A DNA stretch of 46,991 nt from an uncultured Tenacibaculum sp. (GTDB lineage Bacteria > Bacteroidota > Bacteroidia > Flavobacteriales > Flavobacteriaceae), in assembly GCA_937922085.1 (NCBI GenBank), contig CAKZVD010000104.1, positions 1-46,991 on the forward strand, in the 5' to 3' direction. Below the pieces are notes generated by a model that saw only the letters and a program-made list of their open reading frames with translations, was not told the origin of the DNA and did not search any database. A program made the position numbers and the translations under genes. This document shows, piece by piece, positions 1-8,099 of this stretch. How positions within the stretch are numbered: position 1 is the stretch's first letter; every line of letters starts with the position of its first letter.

Positions 1-200
1 GAAAAAAATCAGAGGAAAACCACAAACAAAAATAGACTTTAAACAAGACTTATTTTCTGTGAAAACTTAAAAAAAACACCTGTTTACAATAGGTAACAAC
101 CTAAATATAGGAGATCTTTAAAACTTTCGGACGGCAGTGGTGAAAAAAGTACAAAGTACGTTATTATAATAATAACTTTATAATTTATTAAATATATAAA
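1..200. other. Left-edge non-coding leader; possible tail of an upstream gene
   Basis: Frame 2 is open from base 2 to a TAA at 68-70, and frame 1 is open to a TAA at 40-42. Either could be the last codons of a gene entering from the left; nothing in them is recognisable. From 71 to 200 the sequence is AT-rich except for a short richer patch around 127-145, with a small GTAC-AAA-GTAC repeat at 149-159. It presumably carries the promoter of the first lipoprotein gene, but I find no clean TAnnTTTG element. Confidence 0.25.
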
Positions 201-2162
201 ATGAAAAAAATAATCCCCACATTATTACTCTCTTTTATTTACTTTACTTCTTGTAGTAAAGATAATATTACAGATTTCACTAAAGAACAAATAGAAGATA
301 CTACCCCAGAAGAACCTGAAAACACTATTAAAACTCCTTGTGATTTTAATATGTCTGAGATCAAAAAAGGTGAGACTATAACCATCAATTGTCTTTTAGA
401 TTTAAAAGGAAAAACAGTCATTTTACCTGAAGATGTGACAATTAATTTTAATAAAGGTGATATTATAAATGGTACATTAAACTTTACTGGTAATGGTAAA
501 ATAGATGGAAGGCTTTTAAACTCTTCTATTATAGTAAAGGGTAATGTAAAATTAATAGATCCATCGTTTTATTTTTATGCAGTTAGATGGAATATAAAAG
601 AAGGAAAAGTAGAAAAAAATGTTGCCTTACAAAACAATACTTTATTAGAAAAAACAATCTTCTTTGTAAAAAAACTAGGAGCAACTAAATTCACTATCAA
701 CAAATTAGATGCTTATTTTGAAGTAAACACAGTTACTAGCACAACTAGTGATCAAAATTTTTACCCATCTAGAGAAGGGATCAATATTCCTTCAAATATG
801 CATCTTGAAATGACTGAAAACACAATTCTTAGGGTATTTCCTACTTCAGGTGAAAGATCAGGCTCTCTACTTTCTATTCTTAATGCTACTGATATAAAAA
901 TAAATGGAGGTACTTTATATGGAGATAGAGAATTAAGAGATAATTCTACATCTATTAACAAAAACGGAGGAAGTAATTTATTAAATATACGATCTGGTAA
1001 AAACATTATTATAGATGGTGTAAAATTAACAAAGGGTTCTATTGGTGGCTTAAATATAAACTCTCTAGGGTTCACTTTTAATTCAGATTATATTCCTTCT
1101 AATAATATTACTGTTAAGAATTGTACTTTCGAAAAACTTAGAAGAATGAGTTTTGTAATTACCGATGGTTATAACATACTTGTAGAGGGGAATAAATTTA
1201 TAGATTCCTCTACCAAAGTAGGTAATTCCGATGGTGGTGAAGTTGGCTTTGCCTTAAACATAGAACCTGTAAGAACAAGAGATCCTAATACAAATGAGTT
1301 TATTTGGCACCAAAGAGTACAAGATGTAACTATTAGAAATAATACTGAAACAGGCAGTAGAATTGGTTCTTTTAATGTTTTTTTAGGAGAACGAATTACC
1401 ATTGAAAATAATACTGTAGAATCTAGAATAGCTTGGAGTTTAGCTTATAAAACAAAAATTAAAAACAACACATTTATCGCTTCAGAAAGAACTAAAGACT
1501 CACCTGCACTAAGTATTGGTGTTGAAAGCGAAACAGTAGCCGAAAATGAAGTGTCTGGAAATAAAATATCTGGATATAGCTTAGGTATAGCAACTTACTA
1601 TGGAGGGGTTAAAATTTTTGACAATGAATTTAAGAACAATAATACCGCCATCTTCATAAAAGAAAACATAAAAGAAACTGAAATTTATAATAATACAATA
1701 ACTAGCACTGACAGAGCAAGAGGAATTACATTACACTTAACTTATGCTGATAAATTAAAAATTTATAATAATATTATTAGTGTAGATGCTATTCATATTC
1801 TTACTACGGCCCTCAATCAAGAACAAAATCATAAAGATTATACTATTTCTATAGAAAAAAACACATTCAATGGTCTTCAATCTTCAACTACTTTTGGAAG
1901 AAGTAATGGAATAAAATTATCAGATAATACTATAGAAGGAAAGATTCAAATTTCTAACTCATCAAATATAGATATAGTTTCAAATAAAATTACTACAAAT
2001 GAAGGTAATGGCATTTCTGTAAGTGATAGAGTCTCTAAAATAAATATTTTAAATAACGACATCAATTTTTCTGAACAAGGGCGCTATAAATGCATAAACA
2101 TTGATGACGTTAATAATATTAATGAAGTTACTATTACTAATAATGTTTGCAAGGAAATTTAA
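201..2162 (+). CDS. Right-handed beta-helix surface lipoprotein, tandem copy 1
   Basis: 653 residues. The signal peptide ends in a lipobox (FTSC, Cys18), so it is a predicted lipoprotein. Cys is followed by SKD, which fits the Bacteroidota lipoprotein export signal, so surface exposure is inferred. Residues about 45-150 form a conserved head shared with the next two genes (T-P-C, GETITINC, DLKGK, GTLNFTG). After that come many short Asn-rich strands of the type I-x-N-N-x-[IF], typical of parallel beta-helix (pectate-lyase-like) folds. Such folds often bind or cleave polysaccharide, but I see no family-specific catalytic residues, so enzyme activity is not claimed. It is first of three tandem paralogues, 25 bases ahead of copy 2, and probably heads an operon. 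The start is a normal ATG. Confidence 0.8.
   Translation: MKKIIPTLLLSFIYFTSCSKDNITDFTKEQIEDTTPEEPENTIKTPCDFNMSEIKKGETITINCLLDLKGKTVILPEDVTINFNKGDIINGTLNFTGNGKIDGRLLNSSIIVKGNVKLIDPSFYFYAVRWNIKEGKVEKNVALQNNTLLEKTIFFVKKLGATKFTINKLDAYFEVNTVTSTTSDQNFYPSREGINIPSNMHLEMTENTILRVFPTSGERSGSLLSILNATDIKINGGTLYGDRELRDNSTSINKNGGSNLLNIRSGKNIIIDGVKLTKGSIGGLNINSLGFTFNSDYIPSNNITVKNCTFEKLRRMSFVITDGYNILVEGNKFIDSSTKVGNSDGGEVGFALNIEPVRTRDPNTNEFIWHQRVQDVTIRNNTETGSRIGSFNVFLGERITIENNTVESRIAWSLAYKTKIKNNTFIASERTKDSPALSIGVESETVAENEVSGNKISGYSLGIATYYGGVKIFDNEFKNNNTAIFIKENIKETEIYNNTITSTDRARGITLHLTYADKLKIYNNIISVDAIHILTTALNQEQNHKDYTISIEKNTFNGLQSSTTFGRSNGIKLSDNTIEGKIQISNSSNIDIVSNKITTNEGNGISVSDRVSKINILNNDINFSEQGRYKCINIDDVNNINEVTITNNVCKEI
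438..502 (+). repeat. 65-base direct repeat, copy in gene 1
   Basis: These 65 bases are identical to 2422-2486 in the next paralogue and encode the conserved TINFNKGDIINGTLNFTGNGK stretch. A second tract of about 30 identical bases begins at 380. The flanking coding sequence is much more diverged, which suggests recent gene conversion. Confidence 0.85.
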
Positions 2163-2187
2163 ATTTTACTAATCTCTTTAAAGCATT

Positions 2188-4050
2188 ATTAAAAAAAATA
2201 TTAATACCCTATTTATATTTTTACTCACTATTTTTATAACCTCATGTAGTAAAGATACTATTGAAGGAACTGTAACTGAAGGTATAGAAGCTGAAGAACC
2301 TGAAAACACAGCAATAACGCCTTGTGCTTTTGATTTATCTAATATAAAAGAAGGTGAAACTATTACCATCAATTGTCTTTTAGATTTAAAAGGAGAAGAA
2401 ATCAACATTCCTAAAAATGTTACAATTAATTTTAATAAAGGTGATATTATAAATGGTACATTAAACTTTACTGGTAATGGTAAAATGGATGGTCGTTTAT
2501 TAAATTCATCTTTAATAATTAAAGGATCTTCAAAACTAATATCTACAACCTTTCATTTCTTTCCTTCACGATGGGGAATTACAGAAGGGAAAACAACAAA
2601 AGAAATAGCTTTACTCAATAGAAAAAACATCAACAAAGCTATAGAAACGATTGAAAGATTAAAAGGAAGTGTTTTTACAATAGGTAAAATGGATGCCTAT
2701 TTTAATGTTGAAGCTAATAAAATAAACAGGAAATATCATTCCGATAGATCTATAAGAGTTCCCTCGAATTTTCATTTAAAAATGAGTGATAACACCTTTT
2801 TAAGAGTACAGCCTACTCATTTCCCTTCTTATTCTTTAATTACAACATTTGTAAAAGACAATATAACAATATCTGGTGGTAATTTAATAGGAGATCGTTG
2901 GGAGCATGACTATACTCCTATCAATGATATTGCTGGTGTTAATAGAGATGATCATGGTTATGGGTTTTTAATTTACGTTATAGGATCTCATAATACAACT
3001 ATAGATAATGTAAACATATCTGACGCTGTTGGCGATGGAATTATTGTTCATGCAGAAACAATAAGAAATCCTAATGGAGAATTAAAAGCCGGTACTAGAA
3101 CTAGTGAAAAAACAATTATTAAAAACTGTTTAATTACTGAATGCAGACGTAATAATATAGCTGTTATTGATGCTAAAGGTGTAATTATTGATGATTGTGA
3201 TATTTTAAATACAGGAAAAGGCGAACAAGCTTTTGATAGTGCTGGAAATAAAATTTTCAGCAGTTCTGGAACAGCTCCTAGGTACGGAATTGACCTTGAA
3301 GCTTTAAGGTATATAAATAATGATAGTACAATTAATGAAATTAATAAAATTGAAGATGTTATCATAAAAAATAGTAGATTTAAAGGGAATGCTGCTGGAG
3401 ATATTGACATATACACTGTTTCTAAAGTTATTATTGAAAATAATTTCTTTGATAAATGGGTAGCCAATTTTGCATCTAACGATGTTATCATTAGAGACAA
3501 TATCTTCGAATCTCGTAATCCTGAAATTTCATTTGGTATAAACATACAATCTTTTATAAGAAATGGTACCGAATTTAATTTTAATTACACCATCACCAAC
3601 AACACTATTACTGGTTATAGAGACGGTATTAAGCTAGCAGGAATTAATCAAACTGTTAATGGTAATAAAATAAATAATTGTGTTACTGGCCTTCAGTTAA
3701 ATAATTTATCAGACAGTAAAATATTTGATAACAGATACACTAGTAATCTTAATGTGAGTTATGGAATTAATCCTTTTCCAAACTCTATCATCAACAATGT
3801 TACTCTTACAAATGAATATATTAATGTTACTAACAGACCTTTAAATTTTAGAGGAGTTAACAAAAATGCTACGGTACCTGACAATCAATTAACAATAAAT
3901 AATTGTGAACTACATACCAACTCTAAAAATTTCAAACTACATATTAAAGATTCCAAAAACATTACAATAAAAAATACCAAAACAAATACAAGTTTTGAAA
4001 TTATTAACTCAGTTAATATTATTGAACGAGATAACACTATTATTAATTAA
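2188..4050 (+). CDS. Right-handed beta-helix surface lipoprotein, tandem copy 2, apparent ATT start
   Basis: About 620 residues if read from ATT at 2188. The frame is open from 2182 and encodes a complete lipoprotein signal (I-K-K-N-I-N..., lipobox ITSC with Cys at 2245-2247, then SKDTIEG as in copy 3). No in-frame ATG, GTG or TTG exists before 2485, and a start there would remove the signal peptide and about half of the conserved head. Aligned on the lipobox Cys, the ATT falls exactly on the ATG of copy 3 (both 19 codons before Cys). The remainder is intact beta-helix sequence with no stop, so the gene looks maintained. Either AUU initiation is used, possibly helped by coupling to copy 1, which ends 25 bases upstream, or a recent G-to-T change silenced it. 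Confidence 0.75.
   Translation: MKKNINTLFIFLLTIFITSCSKDTIEGTVTEGIEAEEPENTAITPCAFDLSNIKEGETITINCLLDLKGEEINIPKNVTINFNKGDIINGTLNFTGNGKMDGRLLNSSLIIKGSSKLISTTFHFFPSRWGITEGKTTKEIALLNRKNINKAIETIERLKGSVFTIGKMDAYFNVEANKINRKYHSDRSIRVPSNFHLKMSDNTFLRVQPTHFPSYSLITTFVKDNITISGGNLIGDRWEHDYTPINDIAGVNRDDHGYGFLIYVIGSHNTTIDNVNISDAVGDGIIVHAETIRNPNGELKAGTRTSEKTIIKNCLITECRRNNIAVIDAKGVIIDDCDILNTGKGEQAFDSAGNKIFSSSGTAPRYGIDLEALRYINNDSTINEINKIEDVIIKNSRFKGNAAGDIDIYTVSKVIIENNFFDKWVANFASNDVIIRDNIFESRNPEISFGINIQSFIRNGTEFNFNYTITNNTITGYRDGIKLAGINQTVNGNKINNCVTGLQLNNLSDSKIFDNRYTSNLNVSYGINPFPNSIINNVTLTNEYINVTNRPLNFRGVNKNATVPDNQLTINNCELHTNSKNFKLHIKDSKNITIKNTKTNTSFEIINSVNIIERDNTIIN
2422..2486 (+). repeat. 65-base direct repeat, copy in gene 2
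   Basis: Identical to 438-502; see that entry. The pair could recombine, deleting about 2 kb and fusing copies 1 and 2 in frame. Confidence 0.85.
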
Positions 4051-4070
4051 CTCTCATTTAAAAACTAAAA

Positions 4071-6104
4071 ATGAAAACTTCAACAAATCATTTTTTAATA
4101 TTTTTATTTATACTTTTTATAACATCATGTAGTAAAGACACAATTGAAGGACCTACTACAGATGAATCAGGAAATTCAAATACAGGAAACACAATCACAA
4201 CCCCGTGTGAATTCAATCTATCTGATGTAAAAGAAGGAGAAACTATTACTATTAATTGTACTTTAGATTTAAAAGGAAAAACAATTAATTTACCCAAAAA
4301 CGTAACAATTGTATTTAATAAAGGAGCTCTTAAAAATGGTACATTAAATTTTACTGATACAGGCATAATTGATGGTGAACTTCTAAACGTTACATTAACC
4401 ATAAAAGGTGATGTAAAACTTAGCAAAAATGAATTTGAATTCACTCCGAATAAATGGGATATTATTGAAGGAAAAGTGAATGACAAAGTAGCACAAGAAA
4501 ACACAAATAAATTTGAAGCTTTATTATTAGAGATAAAAAAACTAAACGGTAATGTTTTTAAAACAGATCTATTAGATGCATACTTTAAGGTAGATGGTTT
4601 GTTAGTTGATGCAGTTCCTGCAATACATGCTATAAATATTCCTTCTGATTTTCATTTATCTATGACAGATAACACGCATATTCGTATGCAACCCAATGGT
4701 CACTTCAGACCTACTTTACTAGCTATTTATGACGCTAAAAACATAATAATATCTGGAGGAAACTTACATGGAGATAGAGATACTCATAACTACAATTCTA
4801 ATTTTGTAGATTCTGACGGAGCTACTGGTCCTACTCACGAATGGGGACATACTATGGAAATTAAAGGTGGTCAAAACATTACTATTGATGGAGTAACTTT
4901 TAACGATCCTACAGGAGATGGAGTAAATATTAGTGGTATTTATCATTATTTTGACACAAATCATATAAAATCAGAAAACATTGTTCTAAAAAACAATACT
5001 TTTAAAAGAGCAAGAAGAACCAACTTAGTAATTACAAGTGGTGAAGAAATTTATATAGAAAACAATGAGTTTATTGATGGCGGTATCGATACTCAAACAT
5101 CTAAAGCTACCGCTCCTTCTTCTAATATTAATTTAGAACCTTCTCGTTTTAGAGATGCTAGTACCAATGAACTAATTGAATATGAAAGAGTAAGTCATAT
5201 ATACATTAGAAATAATAAACAAATAGTAAATGATATAGTTAGCAATCCTAATGCTGGAGATTTTCAGCTTTCTCATGGTAATGGGCCTATTATTGTTGAA
5301 GACAATGAAATGATAAATACGAGTGTTTCTTTTACCACTACAGATGGTGTTATTATAAGAAGAAATAAAATTACTCAAGGATCTATTACTGCTGGAAGTA
5401 CCGATAATTTTGATCGTACCGACTTTGTTTTTGGTAACGAAGTGTATGAAAACACTATAATTACAGATAAAACAGCATTAATTGTTGCCGGTAATGGTGT
5501 TATTATTAAAAACAACACATTACAAGGAGCTGCAGCAATAGATATCGGTCCTGGTGCCACAGATAAAACTAAAGGTACCTCAAACGCTATTATAGAAAAA
5601 AACACCCTAAAAGCAAGTAATGTGGGTATACGAACTATAAATACCATGAAAAATGTAAACATAAATAACAATACTATAGAAATGCTGGAAGGTGCTAACT
5701 TTGCTCTAGTTATTGCTAACGAATGGAATTCAACAACCGAAGAATCAAATTTTATTATCAAAAACAACACTATAACTGGCGTAAAAACAGCCTCTGAAAC
5801 TGGAGCTCCACCTTGTTTAATAGGAGCTAATTATGTTACAATTACTGAAAATAATTTTGGAGATGTTCAAATAAATGGAGGGAGTAATATTAACCTAACA
5901 AAAAATGATATAGATGCAAACATTGGTGCCAGTGGTATTGCTTTTTCTAAAGATGCTCCTAATAGTATTTTTTCTAATAATAATAATAATATTACCACCT
6001 ACCCTTCTAAAACTCCATTAAGCATAAAGTGTATTGAAACTAAAAACGGAATTACTTTGTCTAATTCTGTCATAACAACACCCAATAATTGTATCGAAAA
6101 ATAA
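4071..6104 (+). CDS. Right-handed beta-helix surface lipoprotein, tandem copy 3
   Basis: 677 residues, ATG start 20 bases after copy 2. The signal peptide ends ITSC (Cys20), then SKDTIEG, again a lipoprotein with a plausible surface-export signal. It has the same head as copies 1 and 2 (TPCEFNLSDVKEGETITINC, then DLKGKTI), followed by a segment of about 100 residues with D-A-Y-F and beta-helix rungs (N-N-T, E-N-N, I-I-R-R-N) to the end. Gly-Asp-Arg near residue 235 (GGNLHGDRD) is shared with copy 1 (GGTLYGDRE) and copy 2 (GGNLIGDRW), so it is a conserved site of this family, possibly catalytic or ligand binding (inference). A hairpin terminator follows immediately, so it closes the three-gene unit. 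Confidence 0.8.
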   Translation: MKTSTNHFLIFLFILFITSCSKDTIEGPTTDESGNSNTGNTITTPCEFNLSDVKEGETITINCTLDLKGKTINLPKNVTIVFNKGALKNGTLNFTDTGIIDGELLNVTLTIKGDVKLSKNEFEFTPNKWDIIEGKVNDKVAQENTNKFEALLLEIKKLNGNVFKTDLLDAYFKVDGLLVDAVPAIHAINIPSDFHLSMTDNTHIRMQPNGHFRPTLLAIYDAKNIIISGGNLHGDRDTHNYNSNFVDSDGATGPTHEWGHTMEIKGGQNITIDGVTFNDPTGDGVNISGIYHYFDTNHIKSENIVLKNNTFKRARRTNLVITSGEEIYIENNEFIDGGIDTQTSKATAPSSNINLEPSRFRDASTNELIEYERVSHIYIRNNKQIVNDIVSNPNAGDFQLSHGNGPIIVEDNEMINTSVSFTTTDGVIIRRNKITQGSITAGSTDNFDRTDFVFGNEVYENTIITDKTALIVAGNGVIIKNNTLQGAAAIDIGPGATDKTKGTSNAIIEKNTLKASNVGIRTINTMKNVNINNNTIEMLEGANFALVIANEWNSTTEESNFIIKNNTITGVKTASETGAPPCLIGANYVTITENNFGDVQINGGSNINLTKNDIDANIGASGIAFSKDAPNSIFSNNNNNITTYPSKTPLSIKCIETKNGITLSNSVITTPNNCIEK

Positions 6105-6138
6105 AAAACATCTAGTAAAAGGTGTTTTTATTTTTTAT
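6104..6138 (+). terminator. Intrinsic terminator after the lipoprotein array
   Basis: The arms AAAAACATC and GGTGTTTTT form a 9-bp stem with one T-G pair around an 8-base loop, followed by a T-rich tail. The left arm begins on the last base of the stop codon. Confidence 0.7.
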
Positions 6139-6224
6139 TAACTCTAAAAAAACAAGTTATACTCTGATATTATTTTAAATATTTGTAATATCATCTTTAT
6201 TTTTTCTAATAAATACAAAGTAAG

Positions 6225-6232
6225 TATTTTTG
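6225..6232 (+). promoter_or_regulatory. TAnnTTTG -7 element of the TrmH-family gene
   Basis: TATTTTTG matches the Bacteroidota -7 consensus and ends 7 bases before the ATG, so the transcript would have almost no leader. No clear -33 TTG lies 17-23 bases upstream. Confidence 0.5.
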
Positions 6233-6239
6233 CGAAACG

Positions 6240-7046
6240 ATGAAGAAAATAACTAGCTACCAAAATCCGTATATTAAAGAACTTTTAAAGCTTCAAGATA
6301 AATCTAGAGCTCGTAAAAAACAAGGTCTTTTCTTAATAGAAGGTAAAAGAGAAATCTCTTTAGCTATAGAAGGTGAATATGATATAGAAACTTATATAGT
6401 AGCTCCTGAAATTTTTTCTAATAACGAAGAACAACTTCTTGATTTTACAAAAAGTAATAATTGTATAGAAATTAGTAATGATATTTATCAAAAATTAGCT
6501 TATAGAAATTCAACTGAAGGAATTATTGCAGTTGTAAAAGCAAAAACTTTTTCTTTAGATGATTTAAAATTCACATCTAAAAGCCCTTTAATTATGGTTA
6601 TGGAGGGAGTGGAAAAACCGGGTAATATTGGTGCCATTTTACGTACAGCAGATGCTGCTAAAATAGATGCTGTTATTATTGCAAATCCCAAAACAGACCT
6701 ATACAACCCTAACATTATTAGATCTAGTGTGGGATGCATATTTACCAATCAGGTTGCTACAGGAACTACTGAAGAAGTGATTTCTTTTTTAAAAAAGAAA
6801 AACATTAATATCTATAGTACTACACTTCAAAATTCTAATAAATATTACGAAGAAAATTATACTAAACCTAGTGCTATTGTCGTTGGTACAGAAGCAACAG
6901 GTTTAACTGAGCAATGGAGAACACAAGCTACTCAAAACATAAACATACCTATGGAAGGAGTTATTGACTCTATGAATGTGTCTGTTGCAGCAGCAATTGT
7001 CCTTTTTGAAGCCAAAAGACAACGAATAAATAAACCAATAAATTAA
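6240..7046 (+). CDS. TrmH/SpoU-family RNA 2'-O-methyltransferase
   Basis: 268 residues. The N-terminal substrate-binding domain (residues 1-100, with the FLIEGKREI signature) precedes a SPOUT methyltransferase domain. All three SPOUT motifs are present: NIGAILRTAD near 129, VVGTEATGL near 214, and IPMEGVIDSMNVSVAAAI near 235-252, forming the S-adenosylmethionine knot and the catalytic Asn/Arg site. Members methylate ribose 2'-OH in rRNA (RlmB-like) or tRNA (TrmH-like); which RNA is not decidable here. The ATG is 7 bases after a TAnnTTTG element. The next gene follows after 8 bases, so they are probably co-transcribed although functionally unrelated. Confidence 0.9.
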   Translation: MKKITSYQNPYIKELLKLQDKSRARKKQGLFLIEGKREISLAIEGEYDIETYIVAPEIFSNNEEQLLDFTKSNNCIEISNDIYQKLAYRNSTEGIIAVVKAKTFSLDDLKFTSKSPLIMVMEGVEKPGNIGAILRTADAAKIDAVIIANPKTDLYNPNIIRSSVGCIFTNQVATGTTEEVISFLKKKNINIYSTTLQNSNKYYEENYTKPSAIVVGTEATGLTEQWRTQATQNINIPMEGVIDSMNVSVAAAIVLFEAKRQRINKPIN

Positions 7047-7054
7047 TAACTATA

Positions 7055-7816
7055 ATGAAATTACAAAAATCCCTAAAAACATTTTCTTTATTAGCTTTCT
7101 CTTTATTAGCTTTTTCTTGTTCCGATTCAGAAACCGTACAAGATGAAGACAAAGGAGACAATGGAAATAGTGGCGGAAACCCAACTAATGAAACCTGTAA
7201 CACTCCTGAAAACTATATCTTTAATGAAAAAGATGGTTTTATGAAAGTAGAATTTGAAAACGCAGTTTTCCCTTCTGAATGGAAATTAAAAACAAAAAAC
7301 ACTGCTTCTGGTAAAGGTTATGGAGTATGGACAGGTTCTCAATCATTAGGAAAACCAGCTAATGGTTTAATTGAATTTAAACTTGATGTAAAAACAAGTG
7401 GAGTATACCGTTTTTTATGGAACACTGCTGTTACTGAAGGTAATAATGGATCTGACCATAATGATAGTTGGTTAAAATTTCCAGATGCATCTGATTTTTA
7501 TGGAGAAAAAGATGGAAGCAAAATTTATCCTAAAGATACTGGTAAAACTCCAAACCCTAGAGGAGCATCTGCAGATGGTTGGTTTAAAGTATACAGAAGC
7601 GGTAGTGATTTAGATTTTAAATGGCAAGCTGCAACTTCTGATCATGATTCTCATAAAGTTTATGTTGAATTTAATACCCCTGGTATTTATACAATGCAAG
7701 TATCTGCAAGATCAACAGGTCATGCTATAGATCAATTTATCTTATTTCAAGAAACAAAATACACACAAAAAGAAGCTATTGAAAAAACTACTTTTAGTGA
7801 TATAAAATGTAAATAG
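7055..7816 (+). CDS. Lipoprotein with a carbohydrate-binding-module-like domain
   Basis: 253 residues. The signal peptide ends AFSC (Cys22), followed by SDSETVQDEDKGD and a Gly/Asn/Ser linker to about 45: an acidic post-Cys region typical of surface-exposed flavobacterial lipoproteins. Residues 60-235 look like a beta-sandwich of the CBM6/GH115 C-terminal type: Tyr/Trp-rich strands (YGVWTG, YRFLWNT, DSWLKF, WFKVYRSG) and a closing ARSTGHAIDQFILF, which resembles the common SR..GF.IDRIVL ending of these modules. No catalytic domain is attached, so it may hold a glycan or a partner at the cell surface (inference). It follows the TrmH-family gene by 8 bases and ends at a strong terminator. Confidence 0.7.
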   Translation: MKLQKSLKTFSLLAFSLLAFSCSDSETVQDEDKGDNGNSGGNPTNETCNTPENYIFNEKDGFMKVEFENAVFPSEWKLKTKNTASGKGYGVWTGSQSLGKPANGLIEFKLDVKTSGVYRFLWNTAVTEGNNGSDHNDSWLKFPDASDFYGEKDGSKIYPKDTGKTPNPRGASADGWFKVYRSGSDLDFKWQAATSDHDSHKVYVEFNTPGIYTMQVSARSTGHAIDQFILFQETKYTQKEAIEKTTFSDIKCK

Positions 7817-7839
7817 TAAAAATTACATCATAAAATTAA

Positions 7840-7865
7840 CAAGGAGCTTTTAGCTCCTTGTTTTT
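7840..7865 (+). terminator. Intrinsic terminator
   Basis: Perfect 9-bp stem (CAAGGAGCT / AGCTCCTTG) with a TTT loop, followed by TTTTT. It closes the TrmH-lipoprotein unit. Confidence 0.9.
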
Positions 7866-8066
7866 GTTTAAGGCAATATTCAATCAAGATAAAAAACTAG
7901 TACCTTAACTATCAAGAAGCAAACACTAAATTAATATCTATATTTAAACATAAAATTAAAGATTGAATCTAATCTTATATTTAAAATGATTATACATTAC
8001 CTCTTTAATTTTTGTCTTACTCGTAAAAACTTGTTCAATACAAATCTTTATAGTACTTTCACTTTA

Positions 8067-8086
8067 ATAACCCTGGTTATATAACC
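8067..8086 (+). promoter_or_regulatory. Alternating ATAACC/GGTTAT/ATAACC repeat before rel
   Basis: Three units, ATAACC (8067-8072), GGTTAT (8075-8080) and ATAACC (8081-8086), lie 13 bases before the rel ATG. The middle unit can pair with either flank, and 8075-8086 is a perfect 12-bp palindrome. Possible operator or alternative hairpins; function unknown. Confidence 0.35.
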
Positions 8087-8099
8087 TTAATCCTCATAC

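Noticed and set aside
2485..2487. First in-frame ATG of the middle beta-helix gene as its start
   Set aside because: It would remove the lipoprotein signal and half the conserved head domain, both of which are encoded upstream in the same frame.
3048..3545. 165-codon open frame on the minus strand inside beta-helix copy 2
   Set aside because: It is a mirror of a repetitive AT-rich gene, with no recognisable domain or promoter; other antisense frames in coding regions were dropped for the same reason.
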